DNA of 64,000 nt from Paraburkholderia sp. BL10I2N1 (GTDB lineage Bacteria > Pseudomonadota > Gammaproteobacteria > Burkholderiales > Burkholderiaceae), in assembly GCF_004361815.1 (NCBI RefSeq), contig NZ_SNWA01000001.1, forward strand, positions 2,294,001-2,358,000, written 5' to 3'. The notes beneath the pieces are model-generated. The model saw nothing but the letters and a program-made list of their open reading frames with translations, was not told the DNA's origin and did not search any database. Shown here one piece after another: positions 32,698 to 41,844 of this stretch. Each line of letters opens with the position of its first letter. Positions within the stretch are counted from its first letter, which is position 1. The position numbers and the translations under genes are program-made.

Positions 32698-33329
32698 TGC
32701 AACCGGCTCAGTCGGGTGCGCAGGGGCCAGCCGCCGGCAGGATGGCGCGCGTCGTCATGCAGGTGCTGTTGAAGCTGGCCTATCCGGCGTTGATCCTGAG
32801 TGCATGGAAGTGGGATACGCCGCGCTATATCGGGCTGATGCTGCTGGCCATTCTCTGGCTGCAGCGTTTCGCCGGCACAGGCAGCTTCGCGTCCTCGCTG
32901 CGTCGTTTGACGGCTGTCGACTGGTGGGTCGCCGGCTTGCTGAGCTGCGCGTCGGCCGCGATCGTGTTGACCAACAGCGAGATGTTGCTGCGTATCTATC
33001 CTTCGCTCGTGAATCTCGGTTTGTTGATCGCGTTCGGCGCAACGCTCGTGCGCGGCCCGACGATGATCGAGAAATTCGCCCGCATCCGCACGCCTGATCT
33101 CAGCGCGTCCGCAGTGCTGTATACGCGTCGCGTCACGCAGATCTGGTGTGCGTTCTTCGCGGTGAACGGCGCGTTTTCGGCTTACACGGCGTTCTACTGG
33201 ACACGCGATGCGTGGTCTCTCTATAACGGCGCGATTGCCTATGGGCTGGTCGGCGTGCTGCTGGTCGGAGAAATCGCGTGGCGCTATCTGGTGCTGATGC
33301 CGCGTGCCGCGCGCTCGGAGGCTGCATGA
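32697..33329 (+). CDS. COG4648-type membrane protein (aryl polyene)
   Basis: A 210-aa integral membrane protein with about five hydrophobic segments (YIGLMLLAILWLQ, WWVAGLLSCASAAIVL, YPSLVNLGLLIAFGATL, WCAFFAVNGAFSAYTAFYW, AIAYGLVGVLLVGEIAWRYLVL). Its pattern (TPDLSASAVLYTRRVTQIWC) matches the conserved COG4648 protein between ACP and ligase genes in these clusters. The exact role is unknown; it is probably part of the membrane assembly or transport step. TGATG coupling to the ACP, ATGA coupling to the ligase. Confidence 0.85.
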   Translation: MQPAQSGAQGPAAGRMARVVMQVLLKLAYPALILSAWKWDTPRYIGLMLLAILWLQRFAGTGSFASSLRRLTAVDWWVAGLLSCASAAIVLTNSEMLLRIYPSLVNLGLLIAFGATLVRGPTMIEKFARIRTPDLSASAVLYTRRVTQIWCAFFAVNGAFSAYTAFYWTRDAWSLYNGAIAYGLVGVLLVGEIAWRYLVLMPRAARSEAA

Positions 33330-35014
33330 TCGCGCTGCATGACCTGCTGTGCGCCGTGCGGCCCGATGCGACGCCGGTTTGCCGCGATGGCGACAGGTTG
33401 CTGGATTTCGCCGCGTTCCGCGCGCGCGTGCGGGCGATTGCCGCGATGCTGCGCGTGCAGCCCGCGGCGAGACGTTATGCGCTGTGTGTCGATGATCCGT
33501 TCGACTTCGCGTCGGCGCTCTTTGCGCTCTTTGCATGCGGCAAGGAGCCGGTCATTCCCGCGAACGCGACGCCCGGCTATCTGGCCGACCTGTCCGGCGC
33601 ATTCGATGCAGTGCTGACGGATGCCGATCTGCAGGATCCCGGCACGCCCGCGCTGCCGGACGAACACAGCAGCACGTCGATCGATCCGGATGCGCCACTC
33701 ACGCTGTTCACGTCGGGCAGCAGCGGCACACCGAAGCCGATCCACAAAACACTCGCCCAGTTCAACGCCGAGGTGCACACGCTCGAAGGGCAATGGGGCG
33801 CGCTCGTCGCCGACGCGACGATGCTCGCGAGCGTGCCGCATCACCACATCTACGGGCTGCTGTTTCGGGTGCTGTGGCCGCTTGCTGCAGGGCGCGCCTT
33901 CGATCGCACGATCACCACCGAACCGTTGCATCTCCAGGAACGGATCGACAGGTGCGGCGCGACGGTTGTCGTGTCGACACCTGCGCAACTTTCGCGCTGG
34001 CCTGCGTTGTCCGGATTCGCGACGCTGTCGCCGGTGCCGCGCGCGTTCTTTTCGTCGGGCGGTCCGCTTGCCGCTGAAGCCGCTTTTGAATACGCCAACG
34101 CGTTCGGCGCAGCTCCGTTCGAGATCTACGGCAGCACCGAGACGGGCGGCATCGCCTGGCGCCGGCAAAACGAATCGGCTGCCTGGCAGCCCGTGACCGG
34201 GATCGAAGTGCGTCGCGAAGAAGACGGCGCGCTCAATGTGCGTTCACCGCATCTGGGTCACGACGGCTGGCATCGTACCGACGACGCAATTTCCTTCGAC
34301 GACGACGGCCGCTTCCGCCTGGCGGGCCGCCTCGATCGCGTGATCAAGCTCGATGGCAAGCGCGTGTCGCTGCCCGAACTCGAAGTACGGCTCGCGCTGC
34401 ACCCCTACGTCGCCCAGGCCGCCGTGGTGCCGCTTGAAGGCGCGACGCGCGAGCGCGTCGGCGCACTTGTCGCGCTCACCGACGCAGGCAGCGACGCGCT
34501 GCGAGGCGAAGGGCGGCTGGCGCTCGCGAAAACGTTGCGCCGTCATCTTGCGGCCTATTTCGACGTCGTCGTGCTGCCGCGCCACTGGCGCTTCCGGATC
34601 GCGTTGCCGTTCGATGAGCGCGGCAAGCTGCCGGTCGCCGCGGTTGCCGCTGCGTTCGGCGCGCGCGAGGACGGCGTCGAAGTACTCGCCGAAGCACGCA
34701 GCGGTGACACGGTGCGCTATGAGCTGCGCGTGCCGCCGACGCTCGTCCACTTCGCCGGCCACTTTCCCGGTCTGCCGATCCTGCCGGGTGTCGTGCAGGT
34801 CGACTGGGCGGCGCGCCTTGCTTGCGCGCATGTTGCCGGCGTACGGGCGATCGCGTCGGTCGACCGGCTGAAGTTCATGGCGCCGGTGTTGCCGGGCGCG
34901 ATACTGGACCTGACGCTCGCGCATGATGCGTCGCGGCGTCGCGTGCAGTTCAACTTTCGGCATGAGGGGCGCGACTGCTCGTCCGGCGTGATCGTGTATC
35001 GGGAGCGCGCATGA
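33326..35014 (+). CDS. Acyl-AMP ligase fused to hot-dog 3-hydroxyacyl-ACP dehydratase
   Basis: A 562-aa two-domain enzyme. Residues 1-445 form an AMP-binding ligase (LFTSGSSGTPKPIHKTLAQF, IYGSTETGGIAWRR, HRTDDAISFDDDGRFRLAGRLDRVIKLDGKRVSLPELE). It would activate the cinnamate- or coumarate-type starter and load an ACP. Residues about 455-562 are a FabZ/FabA-like dehydratase (TLVHFAGHFPGLPILPGVVQVDWAARLA with the active His, then FMAPVLPGAILDLTL). These two activities are often separate genes in other aryl polyene clusters. There is no stop between them, so it is a true fusion. Confidence 0.9.
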   Translation: MIALHDLLCAVRPDATPVCRDGDRLLDFAAFRARVRAIAAMLRVQPAARRYALCVDDPFDFASALFALFACGKEPVIPANATPGYLADLSGAFDAVLTDADLQDPGTPALPDEHSSTSIDPDAPLTLFTSGSSGTPKPIHKTLAQFNAEVHTLEGQWGALVADATMLASVPHHHIYGLLFRVLWPLAAGRAFDRTITTEPLHLQERIDRCGATVVVSTPAQLSRWPALSGFATLSPVPRAFFSSGGPLAAEAAFEYANAFGAAPFEIYGSTETGGIAWRRQNESAAWQPVTGIEVRREEDGALNVRSPHLGHDGWHRTDDAISFDDDGRFRLAGRLDRVIKLDGKRVSLPELEVRLALHPYVAQAAVVPLEGATRERVGALVALTDAGSDALRGEGRLALAKTLRRHLAAYFDVVVLPRHWRFRIALPFDERGKLPVAAVAAAFGAREDGVEVLAEARSGDTVRYELRVPPTLVHFAGHFPGLPILPGVVQVDWAARLACAHVAGVRAIASVDRLKFMAPVLPGAILDLTLAHDASRRRVQFNFRHEGRDCSSGVIVYRERA

Positions 35015-36777
35015 ACTTCGCCCCCTGTATCGTCATCCCGATCTACAACCACAAGGACGCGATCGCCTCGACCGTTGCGAATCTCGTGGTGCACGGTTTG
35101 CCGCTCTTCATCGTCGACGACGGTAGCGACGAGGCGACGCAGCAGGTGCTCGCCGCGCTGGCCGAACGTTACGCAGGGCAGCTCACGTTGCTGCGCCTGC
35201 CCGTCAACGGCGGCAAGGGCGCGGCGGTGATGGCCGGCCTGCGCGCAGCGCGCGCGGCCGGCTACACGCATGCGCTGCAGATCGACGCCGATGGCCAGCA
35301 CGATGCCGCCGATGTTCCGCGCTTCCTCGATGCCGCGCGCGCCGAGCCTGGCGCGGTGATTCTGGGGCGGCCGGTCTATGACGACAGCGTGCCGAAGTCG
35401 CGCCTCTATGGCCGCTACCTGACGCATGTGTGGGTGTGGATCGAAACGCTGTCGTTCGATATCCGCGACTCGATGTGCGGCTTCCGGATGTATCCGCTCG
35501 ACGTCGCCTGCGCGCTGATCGACAGTGTCCAGTTGCCGACGCGCATGGACTTCGACATTGAGATCCTCGTACGCCTGCACTGGCGGCGCATCGTGTTCCG
35601 CGCGATTCGAACGCGCGTGACTTATGCGACCGACGGCGTCTCGCACTTCGACGTGCTGTGGGACAACGTGCGTATCAGCCGCAGTCATATACGGCTTGTG
35701 ACCGGCATGGTCCTGAGGCTTCCGCTACTGCTCGCGCACAAGCTGATGCCGCGTCGCGCGCCGCGGCCATCGCAGGAACGCGACGGCCCGCGCCCATGGT
35801 GGGGCATCGCGGAACGCGGCAGCGCGCTCGGCATGACGCTGCTGGCACTCAGCTGCCGATTGTTCGGCATGCGCTTCACCGAGCTTTGGCTGCATCCGGT
35901 CGTTGCCTATTTTCTGCTGACGGGGCGCGCTGCACGCGATGCGTCGCGCGACTACTTCACGCACCTTCAGCAGGTGTCTTTGCCCGGCGCGAAGACGCCG
36001 CGTCCTGGCTGGCTTTCCGCGTACCGCCAGATGCTCGCCTTCGCGCAGTCCGGTCTCGACAAACTCGCTGCATGGTCGGGCCATGTCAACACGGCCAACG
36101 TGCGGTTCGACGACCCGAAGCCGTTCGAAGCGCTGATTGCGAGTGGCCGCGGGGCGCTGGTGATCGGTGCGCACCTCGGCAACCTGGAAATGACGCGCGC
36201 GCTCGCGGCGCGCGGCGCGCACGCGAAAGTGACGGCCATCGTCTACACGGAGCATGCGCGCCGTTTCAACCGTGTGCTGGCGTCGGCGAGCAGCGAGTTT
36301 GCGCAGCGCCTCGTCGAGGTCAGCGACTTCGGTCCCGAGACCGCGATGATGATGCAGGAGCGCGTCGATGCGGGCGAGCTGCTCGTGATCGTCGGCGACC
36401 GCGTGCCGGCCAACGAATCCGGCCGCACGACGGAAGCGCGGTTTCTAGGCGAGATCGCGCCGTTCGCGCAGGGCCCGTACGTGCTCGCGCATGCGCTGGG
36501 TTGCCCCGTATATCTGTTTTTCTGCATCAAGGAACATCCGGGATACCGGCTCTATTTCGAACCGTTCGCCCAGCGCATCGACCTGCCGCGCCGCGAACGC
36601 GCACAGCATCTGGCTTCGTGGGCGCAACGCTATGCGGCGCGTCTTGAATATTTCTGCTGCAAGGCTCCTTTTCAATGGTTCAATTTTTTCGATTTCTGGG
36701 CGCGCTCCCCACGGGAGCGACCCGCAAGGGCACTTCCTGCGGAATCCGCCAACGGAGGCGCGAATGGCCGAACATGA
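35011..36777 (+). CDS. Family 2 glycosyltransferase fused to LpxL-type acyltransferase
   Basis: A 588-aa protein. The N-terminal GT-A domain (IVIPIYNHKDAIASTVANL; IVDDGSDEATQ; ALQIDADGQHDAADVPRFLDAAR; DSMCGFRMYPLDVA) resembles dolichol-phosphate-mannose-synthase-like enzymes. A membrane-proximal linker (residues 235-300) follows. The C-terminal domain (ALVIGAHLGNLEMTRALAARG with H-x4-E; LVIVGDRVPANESGRTTEARFLGEIAPFAQGPYVLAHALG) is an HtrB/LpxL-like lipid acyltransferase. It would glycosylate and acylate the polyene lipid anchor. It overlaps the lyase gene by 14 nt. Confidence 0.9.
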   Translation: MNFAPCIVIPIYNHKDAIASTVANLVVHGLPLFIVDDGSDEATQQVLAALAERYAGQLTLLRLPVNGGKGAAVMAGLRAARAAGYTHALQIDADGQHDAADVPRFLDAARAEPGAVILGRPVYDDSVPKSRLYGRYLTHVWVWIETLSFDIRDSMCGFRMYPLDVACALIDSVQLPTRMDFDIEILVRLHWRRIVFRAIRTRVTYATDGVSHFDVLWDNVRISRSHIRLVTGMVLRLPLLLAHKLMPRRAPRPSQERDGPRPWWGIAERGSALGMTLLALSCRLFGMRFTELWLHPVVAYFLLTGRAARDASRDYFTHLQQVSLPGAKTPRPGWLSAYRQMLAFAQSGLDKLAAWSGHVNTANVRFDDPKPFEALIASGRGALVIGAHLGNLEMTRALAARGAHAKVTAIVYTEHARRFNRVLASASSEFAQRLVEVSDFGPETAMMMQERVDAGELLVIVGDRVPANESGRTTEARFLGEIAPFAQGPYVLAHALGCPVYLFFCIKEHPGYRLYFEPFAQRIDLPRRERAQHLASWAQRYAARLEYFCCKAPFQWFNFFDFWARSPRERPARALPAESANGGANGRT

Positions 36778-38359
36778 TCTGATCCGCGACGACGCGGTCG
36801 CGGCGATCGGGGCCGACGCCATCGTGATCGGCGGCCGGCGGCTGACGATCGAAGAGGTGGTCGCGATCGCGCAGCGTCGGGTGCCGGTAGTGTTGAGCGG
36901 CGATCCTGCATGGCGCTCGCGCATCGAACGCGGCGCGGAATTTCTGCGTAGGCATCTCGCCTCGGGCGAGACCGTGTATGGCGTCAACACCGGTTATGGC
37001 GATGCGTGTGTCGTCGACGTGCCGATGGATCTCGTCGAAGCGCTGCCGCTGCAGCTCACGCGCTATCACGGCTGCGGCATGGGGCAACATCTCGACGACG
37101 CGCAGACGCTCGCCGTCATCGCCGCGCGGCTCAATTCGCTGGCGTATGGTTTCTCGGGTGTACGCCCTGTGTTGCTCGAGCGTCTGACGGACCTGATCAA
37201 CCATCGCGTGTTACCGCGCATTCCGTCGGAAGGATCGGTGGGCGCGAGCGGTGACCTCACGCCGCTGTCGTACGTTGCCGCGGCGCTCGTCGGCGAACGT
37301 GACGTGCTGTTCGACGGCCAGTTTCGCGATGCATCCGGCGTCTGGGCACAACTCGGACGCGCACCGCTGACGCTCGCACCGAAGGAAGGCCTCGCGCTGA
37401 TGAACGGCACCGCGGTGATGACGGGTCTCGCGTGCCTTGCCTACGCGCGCGCCGATCACCTGAGCCGGCTGGCCGCACGCCTGACGGCGCTGTCGACGGT
37501 GGCACTCGACGGCCGCGCCGCGCATTTCGACCCGATGCTATTCGAAGTGAAACCGCACGCAGGCCAGGCCGAGGCAGCCGCGTGGATACGTGAAGATCTC
37601 GCTGACCGCGCCGATACGCCGGGCCATCGGTTGCAGGATCGCTACTCGATCCGCTGTGCGCCCCATGTGATCGGAGTCGCGCGCGATGCGCTGTCATGGG
37701 TGCGTCGCGATGTCGAGAACGAACTGAACAGTGCCAACGACAACCCGCTGATCGATCCGGACGGCGAACGCGTGCTGCACGGTGGCAATTTCTATGGCGG
37801 CCACATTGCGTTCGCGATGGATTCGCTCAAGGTCGCCGTCGCGAATCTGGCCGATCTGATGGACCGCCAGCTGGCGCTTCTCGTCGACGACAAGTTCAAT
37901 AACGGCCTGCCGCGCAACCTGTCGGGCGCATCGGCCGCGCGCGCACCGATCAACCATGGCTTCAAGGCCGTGCAGATCTCATCGTCCGCATGGACCGCCG
38001 AAGCGCTCAAACTGACGATGCCTGCCAGTGTGTTTTCCCGTTCGACGGAGGCGCATAACCAGGACAAGGTGAGCATGGGCACGATCGCTGCCCGCGATTG
38101 CCTGCGCGTGCTGGAACTCACCGAACAGGTCGCGGCGGCCCACACGCTCGCGACCGTGCAGGCCGTGCAGCTGCGCCTGCGGATCAACGAGGCGACGCCC
38201 GTGCCCGTGCCATTGCGCGCGTTTGCCGATCGCGTGACAGCGGCTTCGCCGTTCGTCGACGAAGACCGCGCGCTGGAGGGTGACCTGCGCGCGTTGACGG
38301 CGTGCATCGCCGCTTGCGCGTTGATCGACGGCTATCGCGGAGACGTGGGGCATGACTGA
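36764..38359 (+). CDS. Aromatic amino acid ammonia lyase (HAL/TAL/PAL family)
   Basis: A 531-aa lyase forming an MIO group from ASG at residues 161-163 (GSVGASGDLTPLSYVAA). It also has NSANDNPLID, GGNFYGGHIAFAMD and FSRSTEAHNQDKVSMG. In aryl polyene clusters it deaminates tyrosine or phenylalanine to the aryl starter acid. The substrate-selecting pair lies in LTRYHGCGMG (Tyr-His, residues 101-102), different from the His-Leu of Rhodobacter TAL and the Ser-His of histidase, so the substrate cannot be read directly. ATG 36764 is supported by GGAGG upstream. Confidence 0.93.
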   Translation: MAEHDLIRDDAVAAIGADAIVIGGRRLTIEEVVAIAQRRVPVVLSGDPAWRSRIERGAEFLRRHLASGETVYGVNTGYGDACVVDVPMDLVEALPLQLTRYHGCGMGQHLDDAQTLAVIAARLNSLAYGFSGVRPVLLERLTDLINHRVLPRIPSEGSVGASGDLTPLSYVAAALVGERDVLFDGQFRDASGVWAQLGRAPLTLAPKEGLALMNGTAVMTGLACLAYARADHLSRLAARLTALSTVALDGRAAHFDPMLFEVKPHAGQAEAAAWIREDLADRADTPGHRLQDRYSIRCAPHVIGVARDALSWVRRDVENELNSANDNPLIDPDGERVLHGGNFYGGHIAFAMDSLKVAVANLADLMDRQLALLVDDKFNNGLPRNLSGASAARAPINHGFKAVQISSSAWTAEALKLTMPASVFSRSTEAHNQDKVSMGTIAARDCLRVLELTEQVAAAHTLATVQAVQLRLRINEATPVPVPLRAFADRVTAASPFVDEDRALEGDLRALTACIAACALIDGYRGDVGHD

Positions 38360-38783
38360 ATCCGCGAAAGTGCTGACGGCGAGCACGACGGTCGAAGTGC
38401 CGTTTCATGACGTGGACGCCATGAACGTCTGCTGGCACGGGCACTATCTGAAGTACTTCGAGATCGGCCGCGCGGCGCTGCTGCGCGTGTTCGACTACGA
38501 TTATCACGAGATGCGGCAGTCCGGCTATCTGTGGCCGATCGTCGAGGCGCATCTCAAGTACGTGCGGCCGGCGACCTACGGCCAGAAAATCGACGTGTGC
38601 GCGACCTTGCTCGAGTATGAGAACCGGCTGAAGATTGGCTATGAGATCGTCGATTGCACGTCGGGCACGCGTTTGACGAAGGGTTACACGATCCAGGTGG
38701 CGGTCGATGCCGCGACGCAGGAACTGCAGTTCGTCTCGCCTCCGGTGGTCTTCGAGAAACTGGAGCGCGCATGGTCACGCTGA
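38352..38783 (+). CDS. Hot-dog (4HBT) thioesterase
   Basis: A 143-aa thioesterase of the 4HBT/YbgC type (VEVPFHDVDAMNVCWHGHYLKYFEIGRAALL, with catalytic Asp in DVDAMN). It probably releases or edits polyenoyl-ACP in the aryl polyene pathway. It overlaps the genes on both sides. Confidence 0.9.
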   Translation: MTESAKVLTASTTVEVPFHDVDAMNVCWHGHYLKYFEIGRAALLRVFDYDYHEMRQSGYLWPIVEAHLKYVRPATYGQKIDVCATLLEYENRLKIGYEIVDCTSGTRLTKGYTIQVAVDAATQELQFVSPPVVFEKLERAWSR

Positions 38784-39442
38784 AACTTCGCGCGTGCATC
38801 TGTGCGGCGCTGATCGCGGGTGCGTTGCCTTCGGTGGGCGCTTTCGCTGCTTCCGTCGCGCCACAATCCGCATCGGCGAGCGACACGCAACTGGTGCAGC
38901 AGATCACAGGCAAGCTCGCTCAGGCGAAGGGCGTGCGCGCGCAGTTCACGCAGACGCAGACACTCTCGGCGATGAACAGGCCGCTCGTCAGCACGGGTTC
39001 GCTGGTGTTTTTCCGTGAGCGCGGAGTCCTCTGGCAGATCGACACGCCGTACAAGGCAATCTACGTCATCACCGACGCGGGCGTGGCCGAAGTCAACGCA
39101 GCGGGTCAGCGCGTGAACACGAACGCGCCGCAGCAGGGCGCACGCGGCGTCGCGCAGGTCTCGAAGATGATGCGCGCGATGCTCGGCGGCGATCTGTCGG
39201 CGCTGTATTCGCAATTCGACGTCAAGGCCGCAGGCACGCCCGGGCAATGGCGCATGCAATTGACGCCGAACCAGCCGCAGCTCGCCCAGGCAATCAAGGG
39301 TCTGCAGATGGAGGGCGGCGATTATCTGAAGACGCTGCGCATCACGCTCGCCAACGGCGACGTGACCCAGATCGAGTTCGCCAATAGCCGCGCGGTCGAT
39401 GAACTGCAGCAGTCCGAACGCACGCTGCTGGGAGCGAAGTGA
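38771..39442 (+). CDS. LolA-like periplasmic outer-membrane carrier
   Basis: A 223-aa protein with a Sec signal peptide (RACICAALIAGALPSVGAFAAS) and the LolA-like lipid-carrier fold pattern (VRAQFTQTQTLSAMNRPLVSTGSLVFFRERGVLWQIDTPYKAIYVITDAGV). In this cluster it would carry the lipid-linked polyene across the periplasm to the outer membrane, working with the following exporter. No lipobox. Confidence 0.9.
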   Translation: MVTLKLRACICAALIAGALPSVGAFAASVAPQSASASDTQLVQQITGKLAQAKGVRAQFTQTQTLSAMNRPLVSTGSLVFFRERGVLWQIDTPYKAIYVITDAGVAEVNAAGQRVNTNAPQQGARGVAQVSKMMRAMLGGDLSALYSQFDVKAAGTPGQWRMQLTPNQPQLAQAIKGLQMEGGDYLKTLRITLANGDVTQIEFANSRAVDELQQSERTLLGAK

Positions 39443-41844
39443 TGTACGCATTGCAACGGCAGGCAACCAGACATGCGTGGGGCATGCGCGCCGCGTGGCT
39501 GCTGCTGGCCGTCGTGGCGACGCTGTACTGCGTGTGGCGTTTCAGTGCCTCGTCGCCGTTGCAGACCAATCTGCTGGCTCTGCTGCCGGCCACCGAAGCC
39601 GACCCTGTCGCTGAACAGGCCGTCGATACGCTCGCTACCGCGCTCGGCGATCGCACGGTGTTGCTCGTCACCGCCAACGATGCGGCGCACGCGAAGGCGG
39701 CCGCGAAAACGTTTGGCGCGACGCTCTCGAAGAGCGGCGCATTCGGCTCGGTCATCGCGGAAGTGCCGCCGTTCGACCCGACGCAGATCACGCGGCTGTA
39801 CCTGCCGTACCGCTTCAATCTGCTTGCGCCGGCCGATCGCGCGGCGCTTGCCGACGGTTCGGCCGCGCTGCACGATGCGCTTGCGCGGCGTCTGTACAGC
39901 CCGCTGCAGGGCGGCCTTTCGGCGCCGGTTGCCGACGATCCGTTTGGCTGGCTCGAACACTGGCTGACGACCCTGCCGCTTGCGACATCGAATCTGGAAA
40001 TCGAGGACAACCTGCTGGTCGTGCATCGCGGCGCTGCGACGAGCGTCCTGATCGTCGCGACGCTGCCGGGCTCGGCTTACGAATCGAAGACCCAGCATGC
40101 GGTGCTCGACGCGGTGGCAAGCGGTGAATCAGCGCTCAGACAGCAATATCCCGACGTGACGCTCGCACGCACCGGCGCGGTGTTCTACGCGGAATCGGCG
40201 CGTTCCGCGTCGGAGCGCGAGGTGCACCTGATCGGCGCGGTATCCGCATGCGGGATTGCGTTGCTGATGCTGTGGGTGTTCCGTTCGCCGCGTCTGTTGC
40301 TGCTTGGTTTTGTCTCGACGGCGCTCGGCGTCGTCTGTGCGCTCGCCGTGACGATGCTGGTATTCGGCAAGCTCCATCTTCTGACGCTTGTGTTCGGCGC
40401 GAGCCTGATCGGTGAGGCGGTCGACTACTCGATCCAGTACTTCGTCGTCTATCTCGGCGCGCGAGACGACTGGGAATCGAGGCGCGGTGCCCGCGAGGTC
40501 CGGCCTGCGCTGACGGTCGCGCTCGTGACGAGCCTGCTCGGCTACGCGATCCTCGCCTGGGTGCCGTTTCCGGCGCTCAAGCAGATTGCGTGCTTCGCGA
40601 TAGCAGGCATCTGCACGGCGTTCGCCTCGGTGCTGTGGTTGCTTCCCGCGCTGCTGGTGCGCCCGCCGAAGCGCCGTCCGCGGCGGCTTTTCGTTGCCTC
40701 GGCGAAGTTGCTGGCGCGCTGGCATGCGGCGATTGGCGGCCGCCGCGCGTGGGGCGTGGCAGCGTTGGCGCTGATTGTCGCGGTGCCTGGCTGGCTGCGC
40801 CTCACCAGCGATGACGACATCCATCTGCTGATCCAGCGCGATCCGGTGCTTGTCGCGCAGGAGCAGAAGGTGCGCGACGCGATCGGCGTCGACAACAGCG
40901 CGCAGTTCTTCGTCGTGCGCGGCGAGACGCCCGAGATCGTGCTGCAGCGCGCGGAAGCACTTGGCACCCGGCTCGATGCGCTGCCCATCAACATGAGAGT
41001 GGATGGCTGGCAGTCGGTGACTTCCTTTGTGCCTTCCGCGAAACGCCAGCAGGAAGACCGGACGCTGATCGCGCAACACGTATTCAACGATCCCGCGGCC
41101 TTGCGCGCGATGCTGACCGACGCTGGTTTTCGTGACGACGTTGTCGATACGTGGCTGAAAACCTACGCGCAGTCGGAGCATTCGGTTTTGAGCGTCGACC
41201 GCTGGCTTGCTGCGCCCTGGTCGCAGCCGTACCGGCATCTCTGGCTGGGCGCGGTCGATGCTCCGTCGCACGGCTATGCGGCGGTCGTGATTCCGCAGCG
41301 AGTCACGCCTGAAAATCAGCCGACGCTCGTGGCGACCGCGCAGACGCTGGAGGGCGTTACTTTCGTCGACAAGGCGGCGAGCGTGTCGAAGCTGTTCGGC
41401 GCGTATCGCGTCGACAGCGGGTTGTGGCTCGCGGGCGCACTGGCGCTCGTGCTGGCGCTCCTGATGCTGCGCTACCGGCCCCGTGGTGGCCTTGCGTTGA
41501 CACTGCCGGTGCTGCTGGCGGTCGGCGTGACGCTCGCGGTGTTCGGCTATGCCCGCGTGCCGCTCAATCTCTTCAACTGGCTCGCGCTGATGCTGGTGCT
41601 TGGCGTAGGCGCAAACTATGCGGTATTCCTGCGCGAAGGCTGCATGCGCGCGCCGCAGGAACTCGGCGCAGTGTGGACCGGCGTGCTGCTGTCCGCGGCC
41701 ACGACCTTGCTGTCGTTCGGCTCGCTCGGCATGAGTGAGATGCCCGCGCTGAAGAGCTTCGGCGCCACGCTCGCGCTCGGCATTGCCGTGTCGGTGCTGC
41801 TGGCACCGATCGGCATGCCATCGGATGAAAGGAGGGTCGCATGA
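39442..41844 (+). CDS. RND/MMPL-type exporter of the aryl polyene
   Basis: An 800-aa inner membrane protein with two halves of about six transmembrane helices each. The N-terminal half is ...AVSACGIALLMLWVFRSPRLLLLGFVSTALGVVCALAVTM, then LVFGASLIGEAVDYSIQYFVVY. The second is ...LWLAGALALVLALLMLRYRPRGGLALTLPVLLAVGVTLAVF, then LALMLVLGVGANYAVFLREG. Large periplasmic loops lie after the first helix of each half. It probably flips or exports the lipid-linked product. ATG 39442 overlaps the previous stop. The DUF3261 lipoprotein often found next to it in other clusters is absent. Confidence 0.92.
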   Translation: MYALQRQATRHAWGMRAAWLLLAVVATLYCVWRFSASSPLQTNLLALLPATEADPVAEQAVDTLATALGDRTVLLVTANDAAHAKAAAKTFGATLSKSGAFGSVIAEVPPFDPTQITRLYLPYRFNLLAPADRAALADGSAALHDALARRLYSPLQGGLSAPVADDPFGWLEHWLTTLPLATSNLEIEDNLLVVHRGAATSVLIVATLPGSAYESKTQHAVLDAVASGESALRQQYPDVTLARTGAVFYAESARSASEREVHLIGAVSACGIALLMLWVFRSPRLLLLGFVSTALGVVCALAVTMLVFGKLHLLTLVFGASLIGEAVDYSIQYFVVYLGARDDWESRRGAREVRPALTVALVTSLLGYAILAWVPFPALKQIACFAIAGICTAFASVLWLLPALLVRPPKRRPRRLFVASAKLLARWHAAIGGRRAWGVAALALIVAVPGWLRLTSDDDIHLLIQRDPVLVAQEQKVRDAIGVDNSAQFFVVRGETPEIVLQRAEALGTRLDALPINMRVDGWQSVTSFVPSAKRQQEDRTLIAQHVFNDPAALRAMLTDAGFRDDVVDTWLKTYAQSEHSVLSVDRWLAAPWSQPYRHLWLGAVDAPSHGYAAVVIPQRVTPENQPTLVATAQTLEGVTFVDKAASVSKLFGAYRVDSGLWLAGALALVLALLMLRYRPRGGLALTLPVLLAVGVTLAVFGYARVPLNLFNWLALMLVLGVGANYAVFLREGCMRAPQELGAVWTGVLLSAATTLLSFGSLGMSEMPALKSFGATLALGIAVSVLLAPIGMPSDERRVA

